Source of the DNA: Streptomyces resistomycificus
GTDB taxonomy: Bacteria; Actinomycetota; Actinomycetes; Streptomycetales; Streptomycetaceae
Length of the DNA: 64,000 nucleotides
Direction of reading: 5' to 3'
Assembly: GCF_001514265.1 (NCBI RefSeq)
Contig: NZ_KQ949000.1
Location: forward strand, 124,001-188,000
The notes under the pieces are model-generated. The model was not told where the DNA came from and ran no database searches. It saw only the letters and a program-made list of their open reading frames with translations. Both the position numbers and the translations under genes were made by a program. How positions within the stretch are numbered: position 1 is the first letter of the stretch; every line of letters begins with the position of its first letter. Shown here piece by piece: positions 58,053 to 64,000 of this stretch.

Positions 58053-59330
58053 TCAGGGGCGCAGCAACCGGTGGGCGGTCAGGGCGAGACTGATCTCCAC
58101 GAGGTCCGTCGGCCGGGCCAGCGAGCGTCCTGTCAGGTGCTCACAGCGCCGCAGCCGGTTCAGGACGGTGTTGCGGTGGCAGTAGAGCCGCTCACCGGCC
58201 CGCTGGGCCGAACCGTCGCAGTCGAGCCAGGTCGCCAGCGTCTCCAGCAGCACCTCCCGGTCGCCCGGCTCCAGCCGCAGCAGCGGGCCGAGCACCCGGT
58301 CGGCGAGGGTGGTGCCGAGGTCGGGACAGGAGACGACGAGGGCGGCGGGCAGGTGCTCCGCCAGCCGGACCACTCCGCCGCCCGGGGCACAGATGCCGAG
58401 CGCGACGTCGGCCTGCCTGCGGGCGTCACCGATGCCGGCCAGTCCCTCGACGACGCCGCCGACACCGATCCTCGCCAGCGCGGCGGCGCCCTCCGGGGGT
58501 GGCTCCGGCTCCGGCGCGTCACCGGCGCCGATCAGGACGATTCCGTAGTCCGCCTCCACGCCGGTGTGCCAGTGGACCCGTGCCCCGCCGGGCACGGCCG
58601 CGGCCCGGGCGTCGGCGCAGACGGCGGGATCGGGGCCGGCGAGGGCGACCACGGCGTACCGACCGTGCTCGGGCAGGTCGAGGACCTGGGCGGCCTCGGG
58701 CAGGTCGGCGATGCGGCTGGTGCCGTCGAGCAGGGCGGTGGCCAGCAGCCGTACCCGGTTCTCGCGCCGCCAGGCCAGCTGCCGCTCGACCTGCCGGTAG
58801 GCGTCCGCGACGAGGGTGCAGTGCTCGTCGACGAAGTTCCAGACGTCGGACGCCACGTGGACGAGCAGGCGTACGTCCTCCGGCGCGGCCCGGGAGGTCT
58901 CCTCGACGAGCCCCTGCCACACCAGCGAACCGCCCAGGCGGAACGCGTGCAGCAGGGCGTCCAGCGGGAGCCCCTGTTCGGCGCGGGTGGCTCCGATCTT
59001 CCACGAGCAGCGGCGGGCCGCGTCGCGGGCGCTGCGCGGGTCCAGCAGCGACGCCACGCTGTGCCGCAGCGAACGGTGCACCTCCTGCCAGGTCCCGGCG
59101 GGGTCCCCGGCGAGCGCGGCGCGGTAGGCGGGCTCCTGCTCCTGCAGGGCGGCCACCAGCCGGTCGGTCAGGTCGGGCAGGTCGTCCAGCAGCACCCGGG
59201 CGGCGCGGTGCAGGACGTGCAGGGCGTCGGCGTCGGTCGACGACCGCCGGTGCCGGGTACGCGGCTGTGCGACGGGCAGCGGCGCCGGTCCCGGGCGGAG
59301 CGCTGTTCGTGGCCGTACGGCGTGGTGCAT
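58053..59330 (-). CDS. PucR-family transcriptional regulator
   Basis: A 425-residue regulator. N-terminal helical RsbT co-antagonist-type domain (LHVLHRAARVLLDDLPDLTD to VWNFVDEHCTLVADAYRQVE), a middle GGDEF-like region, and a C-terminal PucR helix-turn-helix (WLDCDGSAQRAGERLYCHRN followed by TVLNRLRRCEHLTG). ATG 59330 follows GGGGAGG. It lies directly upstream of the livFGHM operon on the same strand and is the best candidate for its regulator. It parallels the regulator at 6003-7232. Confidence 0.9.
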   Translation of the reverse strand: MHHAVRPRTALRPGPAPLPVAQPRTRHRRSSTDADALHVLHRAARVLLDDLPDLTDRLVAALQEQEPAYRAALAGDPAGTWQEVHRSLRHSVASLLDPRSARDAARRCSWKIGATRAEQGLPLDALLHAFRLGGSLVWQGLVEETSRAAPEDVRLLVHVASDVWNFVDEHCTLVADAYRQVERQLAWRRENRVRLLATALLDGTSRIADLPEAAQVLDLPEHGRYAVVALAGPDPAVCADARAAAVPGGARVHWHTGVEADYGIVLIGAGDAPEPEPPPEGAAALARIGVGGVVEGLAGIGDARRQADVALGICAPGGGVVRLAEHLPAALVVSCPDLGTTLADRVLGPLLRLEPGDREVLLETLATWLDCDGSAQRAGERLYCHRNTVLNRLRRCEHLTGRSLARPTDLVEISLALTAHRLLRP

Positions 59331-59463
59331 CACGGTCCTCCCCCACGTTCGGCGGCGCGGCACCTCGCCGCCGGCGGACCCACTGCCGGTCCACGGGCCG
59401 TCCCGTGGTGCCCGCCACCCGAATCGTCCTGACCCGAAGGATGACATACCGTCCGGTCGGTCC

Positions 59464-61588
59464 CTAGGGTCGTGCACCGGTCTGTTCCGCCTGGTCGACC
59501 ATGCGCGCCAGTTCGATCCGGGAGCGCACGCCGAGTACGGCGAAGACGTTGCGCAGGTGGTAGTCGACCGTGCGGGTGCTCACCGCCAGCCGCAGTGCCA
59601 CCTCCCGGTTGGTGGCGCCCTCGGCCACGTGCCGTGCGATACGCAGTTGCTGCGGGGTGAGACGGGACAACGCGTCCGTCCCCGCCGGGCAGGGGGCCGT
59701 TCCGTTGGCCCGCAGTTCCGCGCCGGTCTGCTGCGCCCACACCCGGGCGCCGCACCGCTCGAACGCGACGAGTGCGGCGCCGAGCCGGTCGCGCGCCTCG
59801 CGCGGCCTGCGACGCCGGCGCAGCCACTTTCCGTGGAGGAGCTCGGTACGGGCCCGTTCGAAGTCGCCGCCCGCCCCGTCGTGCAGGGTCAGGGCCCGGC
59901 GGTAGAGGGCGTCGGCCTCGTCCGGCGCGGCGAGCAGGGCGTGGCAGCGGGCCAGCTGGGCGGGGGCCTGCGGATCCGCGCCGAAGGCGGCCCACAGGGC
60001 GAACTCGTCGACGACCTGGGCGGCGTCGTCCGGGCAGCCCGCGCGCACGGCGGCCTCCACGTAGCAGGGGACGGCGAGCATCCACACCGCGAAGTGGCCG
60101 CGCCGCGGGCCTGGCCTGACCAGCGGGCCGAGCCGGTCGGCCGCGTCGAGGGGGCGACCGCGCCCGAGGTCGGCGCGGGCCGCCGCCCACTGCGCCAGCG
60201 TGGCCGCCTGCGTCAGACCGTGCCGACGTGCGATGGCCAGCGCGGCCGTGGCGTGCCCGGTGACCGAGGCGGTGTCCCCCTCGATCGAGGCGGCCAGGGC
60301 GAGGACGGCGTGGTGGTGCGCCGCGGTGTTGCGCTGGCCTGCCCGCAGGGCGGCGCGCAGGCCCTGGCCGGCGTGGGTGCGGGCCTGCGCGTGGCGGCCG
60401 GCGCGCAACTCGGCGTAGGCCAGGTACTCCAGGGCCTGCGGCACGAGCCCCACCGCCCCCCGGTCGCGGGCCGCCGCCAGGGCCCGGGCGCCGGCCCGGC
60501 GGGCCGCGCCCATGTCCCCGAGCAACAGCGCCGCGGCCGCCGACCGCAACAGCCCTTCCGGCTCCTCGCCGGTACGGCCGCGTTCCACCACCCGTCGCAG
60601 CGGCCCGCCGCCCGGTCGAAGCGCCCCTCCAGTACGGCCCGCATCCCGAGGGCGTGGTCCCACACCGGGTCGACGCCGACCTGCCCGGCCTCCACGCCGG
60701 CGCCGCCCGCCGCCCGAGCCCCGGCCCGCCCAGCGGCCCCGCCCAGGCCCTGCCCGGCAGCAGGGCCGACGCCGTCCCCGGTGCCAGCCGGGCCGACGGC
60801 CTCCCCGACGCCCAGTCCCCCGCCCCCTCCGACAGCCACACCCACAACCACCCCGACAACCTCACCCACGCCCTCCCCGGCGCCAACCTGCCCGGCAGCC
60901 TGGCCGACGGCCTCCCCGGCAACCTCGCCCGAGCCCTGCCCGGCCCCCTTCCTCCCGGAGTCCACCGCGAGTGCCCTGAGGCATGCCGCCCGGTCGCCCG
61001 TCGACCACGCGGCGTCCGCGGCGGCGAGTGTGGCGCGGGCCGACTGGTCGGGGGCGTCGGCGGCGAGGAGGGAGGCGGCCAGGAGGAGGGTGGCGTGGGC
61101 GTCGCCGACGGGGCCGTCGCGCAACTCGACGAGCCCTCGCACCAGTCCGCACGGCCGCGCACCCTGTCCGGTGCCGTGCCGCCGCCGGTCGCGGCGAGCA
61201 GCCGGAGCGCCCGGTGCGGGCGGCCCGCGCGTAACGCCTGCTCCGCCGCGGCGGCACACTTGCCCGCCCGGTCCCGGCCGTCCGGCGTCGGTGCGACCCC
61301 CGGGGCGAGGGCGAAAGCCCCTGCCGTCAGGCCGGTGAGGCGAGTGCCCCCGTCGTCCGTCGGGGCGTGCGCAGCTGCCGGCGGGCGTGGCAGCGGCGCG
61401 GGGAACCGTCGGCGTACCAGGGCGAGAAGCGGCGCGGGGTCGCCCTCGGCCGCCGCCTCGAGCGCCTCGCGGACGACCGGGTCGGCAGCCGGGCCGGTCG
61501 TCCCGTGGAGCAGCGCGGCCGACAGCGCCCGCGCACCGCACGTCGTGAGCCTGGGGCCCGCCGGCGGCACGGTCCTGTGTCCGGTCAT
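59464..61588 (-). pseudogene. LuxR-family (LAL-like) regulator with two frameshifts
   Basis: Three frames join into one regulator. The N-terminal piece from ATG 61588 (RALSAALLHGTTGPAADPVV, RAGRPHRALRLLAATGGG) shifts near 61140; the middle (RGLVELRDGPVGDAHATLLL, WDHALGMRAVLEGRFDRAAG) shifts near 60607; the C-terminal 390 residues are TPR-like repeats ending in a LuxR helix-turn-helix (LTPQQLRIARHVAEGATNRE, VDYHLRNVFAVLGVRSRIEL). The middle contains a long Gly/Val/Glu low-complexity stretch absent from normal regulators. No P-loop ATPase domain is present at the N-terminus. An intact C-terminal frame from 60663 could still be made. Confidence 0.8.
60680..60955. repeat. Degenerate low-complexity repeat inside the LuxR gene
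   Basis: The minus strand reads as Gly-Val/Glu-Ala-type repeats (GEVAGEAVGQAAGQVGAGEG, then VVVGVAVGGGGGLGVGEAVG), built from short GC-rich units of mixed length, without a fixed period. It interrupts the helical repeat part of the regulator and lies between the two frameshifts. Confidence 0.6.
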
Positions 61589-61649
61589 TCCCGCGACGTT
61601 ACTGACCCGTAATGAGAGGCGGAAGCCACACGTCCGAAAGGGTGCGCGG

Positions 61650-61699
61650 CTTGTGCCGGTGCCCAGCGTGCCCGGCTGGTGTCCGTGCACCGGCACAAG
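61650..61699 (-). terminator. Hairpin after the polyester hydrolase gene
   Basis: Perfect 13-bp arms (61650-61662 and 61687-61699) with a 24-nt loop, 14 nt past the hydrolase stop on the minus strand. The loop is long for a terminator but the stem is stable. Confidence 0.65.
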
Positions 61700-61712
61700 G
61701 CCGTCCGCGCCG

Positions 61713-62678
61713 TCAGGAGCCGTGCGGGCAGTTGCCCCGGTACTCCTCGATCGTCAGGCTCGGCCGGGGCAGCGGGCACAGGAACTGCTCGTAGCGGGTG
61801 TCGTTGTCGATGAACCGCTTGAGCCAGGACACGCTGTACTTGGCGATCGTCGTGTTCGACGAGTTCGGCGAGAAGTGCGTGGCGTTGTTCAACTCCAGGT
61901 AGGCCCGGTCGAGGGACGAGGGCAGGCCGGTGTAGAAGGGTTCGGCGTGGCTCGCGACCGGTGCGACCGTGTCGCCGTCCGCGCCGACGATCAGGGTGGG
62001 TGTGCTGAGCTCGGGCCAGGACTTGTCGAGGTTCCAGGGTGTGAGGGGTATCGCCGCCTGGAGGCCGGGGCGGGATTTCGCGGCCTCCAGGCTGCCGCCG
62101 CCGCCCATGGAGTGCCCCATGACGCCGAGTCGGCTGCTGTCGACGCGGCCGCGGACCGTACTGCGTTCGGTGAGGTGGTCCAGGGCCGCGAGCAGTTGAC
62201 GGCCGCGTGAGTCCGGCTGGTCCAGCGTGGTGAGGGTGTCGATGGTGAAGACGACGAATCCCTGGGACGCCAGGCGCGGTCCCAGCCAGGCGATGGAGGA
62301 CTGGGTGCCGGTGTAGCCGGGAGAGATCACCACGGCCCCGAAGGTTCCGTCGGCGGTGCTCGTCGGGTAGTAGACGGTGCCGCCGCCGAACCCGGTGACG
62401 ACGGCGCGGGAGACGGTCGTCTCGGACACGGCGTAGGGGCCGCGCGGCGCCTCGATCGAGGTGTTGGTGGGCGCCGGGCCGCGCTCGTAGGGGTTGTCCG
62501 CCGCCTGTGCGCCGGGCGCGGCGAGACAGCCGAGCCCAGCGGTCGCGGCGATCGCCGCGAGGACCGCGGTGAGGCGGCGGGCCGTCGGGCGGCGACCGCC
62601 CGGAAGGGCCGGGCGGGAACCCCGCGGATGGGCGCTGTGCGGGTGCTGGTGCGGGTGCTGGTGCTGCTGCTGCTGCAC
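61713..62678 (-). CDS. Secreted polyester hydrolase/cutinase (PETase-like type I)
   Basis: A 321-residue exported alpha/beta-hydrolase. GTG 62678 is preceded by GAGAGGACG. A Gln/His-rich N-terminus and signal peptide end at GAQAAD (about residue 60). The mature part starts NPYERGPAPT, and shows FGGGTVYYP, SPGYTG (oxyanion Tyr122), GHSMGGGG (Ser190, Met191), LTPWNLDKSW (Trp215), GADGDTVAP (Asp236), NNATHFSPNSSN (His268), and a C-terminal disulfide (Cys301, Cys317). These match Thermobifida-type cutinases, LCC and related enzymes. His and Phe in ASHAEPFY place it in type I, not with the Ideonella enzyme. It has only one disulfide. Polyester activity is inferred by homology. Confidence 0.93.
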   Translation of the reverse strand: MQQQQHQHPHQHPHSAHPRGSRPALPGGRRPTARRLTAVLAAIAATAGLGCLAAPGAQAADNPYERGPAPTNTSIEAPRGPYAVSETTVSRAVVTGFGGGTVYYPTSTADGTFGAVVISPGYTGTQSSIAWLGPRLASQGFVVFTIDTLTTLDQPDSRGRQLLAALDHLTERSTVRGRVDSSRLGVMGHSMGGGGSLEAAKSRPGLQAAIPLTPWNLDKSWPELSTPTLIVGADGDTVAPVASHAEPFYTGLPSSLDRAYLELNNATHFSPNSSNTTIAKYSVSWLKRFIDNDTRYEQFLCPLPRPSLTIEEYRGNCPHGS

Positions 62679-62967
62679 GACGAGTCGTCCTCTCGGTCGT
62701 GGCGAACCGCCCGCCGAAAGGGGGCACACATGGGTGTGCCGCACCGGAGGGCGCCGCCGACTGCTGGCCGTGCCACTGTCGGCGGGCCCCCCGGGAGCGG
62801 GCACCGGCAATGTCACCGGTCTCGTGACACCGCCGGCTCACCCCGACGGCGTCCGGCCCTCGGGAGGGGGTTGCGCGCCCGCCCGGTCCGTGTGGCACGC
62901 TCAGCCCCGGTCGGTCGCTCTCCCGCACCGGTCGTCACGAGGTCGTACGGCATGGAGAGGCGGCGGC

Positions 62968-63855
62968 ATGCGCATCGGTCTGCTCGGTACCGGTCCCTGG
63001 GCCCGGATGGCCCACGCTCCCGCCCTGAGCGCACATGACGGGCTGGAGTTCGCCGGTGTGTGGGGACGTCGAACGGACGCGGCCAAGGAGTTGGCCGACC
63101 TGCACGGCACTCGCGCCTACGACGACGTCGACGCGCTGCTCTTTGATGTGGACGCCGTGGCCGTCGCCCTGCCGCCGGACGTTCAGGCGGACCTCGCCGT
63201 GCGGGCCGCGCGGGCGGGATGCCATCTGCTGCTGGACAAGCCCCTCGCGGCGACGGTGGAGGAGGGGCGGGCCGTGGCGGCGGCCGTCGAGGCGGCCGAA
63301 GTCGCCTCGGTCGTCTTCTTCACCGCCCGCTTCCAGGCGGAGACCGCGGCGTGGATCGCCCAACAGGCGGACACGGAAGGCTGGTTCACCGGGCGGGCCC
63401 AGTGGCTGGGCTCGGTGTTCACCAGCGACAGCCCGTTCGCAGACTCGCCGTGGCGGCGGGAGAAGGGCGCCCTGTGGGACGTGGGCCCGCACGCGTTGTC
63501 CGTGCTGCTGCCGGTGTTCGGCGACGTCCGGCGGGTGGCGGCGGCCGCGCGCGGTCCGCGTGACACCGTGCATGTGGTCCTCGATCACGCCGGCGGCGCG
63601 TCCAGCACGCTGACGCTCAGTCTCACCGCGCCGCCCGCGGCGGCGGGAGCGGCCGTGGAGTTGTGGGGCGAGGCCGGCGTGACGCTGCTTCCGGAGAGCT
63701 CCGAGGACGTCGTCACCGCCCTCTCCCGGGCCGCGGACGCCCTGCTCGGCGCGGCCCGTACCGGCCGCCCGCACGCGTGCGACGCCCGGTTCGGGCTGCG
63801 CGTCACCGAGATCCTCGCGGCTGCCGAAGGCCTGCTGGACGGCAACCAGAGATGA
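62968..63855 (+). CDS. Gfo/Idh/MocA-family oxidoreductase
   Basis: A 295-residue NAD(P)-dependent oxidoreductase. N-terminal Rossmann fold RIGLLGTGPWARMAHAPAL, VDAVAVALPPDVQADLAVRA and the family motif LLLDKPLAATVEEG with the catalytic Lys; the C-terminal sheet domain has ALWDVGPHALSVLLPVFGDV with the conserved His. GGAGAGG precedes ATG 62968. It is somewhat short for the family (typically 330-390). The substrate, probably a sugar or cyclitol derivative, cannot be named. It is divergent from the polyester hydrolase gene. Confidence 0.92.
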   Translation: MRIGLLGTGPWARMAHAPALSAHDGLEFAGVWGRRTDAAKELADLHGTRAYDDVDALLFDVDAVAVALPPDVQADLAVRAARAGCHLLLDKPLAATVEEGRAVAAAVEAAEVASVVFFTARFQAETAAWIAQQADTEGWFTGRAQWLGSVFTSDSPFADSPWRREKGALWDVGPHALSVLLPVFGDVRRVAAAARGPRDTVHVVLDHAGGASSTLTLSLTAPPAAAGAAVELWGEAGVTLLPESSEDVVTALSRAADALLGAARTGRPHACDARFGLRVTEILAAAEGLLDGNQR

Positions 63856-64000
63856 GGTCCAGGGCGTCCTGGACGTGGGCACCGGAGCCGGCGCCCGGCG
63901 GACGCGGCCACTCGGTCAGGGAGCCGGTGCGCAGCCCCCGACCGCCTCTGAGGGCGGACTTGTCCTACGACGTACGTACCCGCGCTGCCGCTCGTTCGGC
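63856..64000. other. Window-end sequence without recognised gene
   Basis: A short 7-bp hairpin (63857-63863 with 63868-63874) lies just past the oxidoreductase stop and may be a weak terminator. I see no supported gene in the remaining bases. Confidence 0.35.

Overview
The window is very GC-rich (about 70% or more), has strong GC3 bias, many GTG starts and 4-nt start/stop overlaps. It carries gene families typical of Streptomyces: DUF397/XRE-DUF5753 pairs, SpoIIE-type phosphatases, a mycothiol-dependent family enzyme, DUF5133, DUF1996 with an LAxTG tail, and class E sortase-type sorting. It looks like chromosomal DNA of a Streptomyces or close relative, probably from an arm region because secreted hydrolases, regulators and broken genes are frequent. 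I see no rRNA, tRNA or CRISPR array.

Left part (1-8.1 kb): the 3' end of a fatty-acyl-AMP ligase, translationally coupled to an ACP-KS-AT-ACP-TE polyketide synthase. An antigen-85-like secreted esterase, a PucR-type regulator and a secreted cutinase follow. This parts list mirrors the mycobacterial fadD32-pks13-fbp-culp6 mycolate locus, although the other genes point to an actinomycete without mycolic acids. It is the most striking feature of the window.

8.1-17.7 kb: a secreted alpha/beta-hydrolase, CsbD stress protein, methyltransferase, a large sortase-anchored DUF1996 protein, small membrane proteins, a DoxX protein and a catalase. 17.7-22.3 kb: a secreted GH5 glucanase behind two palindromic operators exactly 100 bp apart, then an accessory scar (two partial IS5-like transposases, an RHS fragment, a PadR/DUF1048 operon, a 14-bp minisatellite), then an isochorismatase-fold hydrolase.

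22.3-35.2 kb: a coupled nucleotidyltransferase-BON-phosphoesterase operon, an M20 amidohydrolase, a hemerythrin protein, two large SpoIIE-type phosphatases in tandem, and an adrenodoxin-reductase-like flavoprotein behind iron-box-like and palindromic sites. 35.2-45 kb: several broken genes (serine hydrolase tail, frameshifted SDR), two more enzymes, and a three-subunit molybdenum hydroxylase operon of the PaoABC type.

45-52.8 kb: a minimal graspetide (omega-ester RiPP) pair tgmA-tgmB, an AraC remnant, and a WhiJ-like regulatory cluster (ATPase, DUF397, XRE-DUF5753) beside a DUF574-type methyltransferase and an aldo/keto reductase. 52.9-59.3 kb: a fully overlapping branched-chain-amino-acid-type ABC transporter operon (livFGHM plus binding protein) downstream of a PucR regulator. 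59.4-64 kb: a LuxR-type regulator broken by two frameshifts around a low-complexity insertion, a PETase-like (type I polyester hydrolase) secreted cutinase, and a Gfo/Idh/MocA oxidoreductase.
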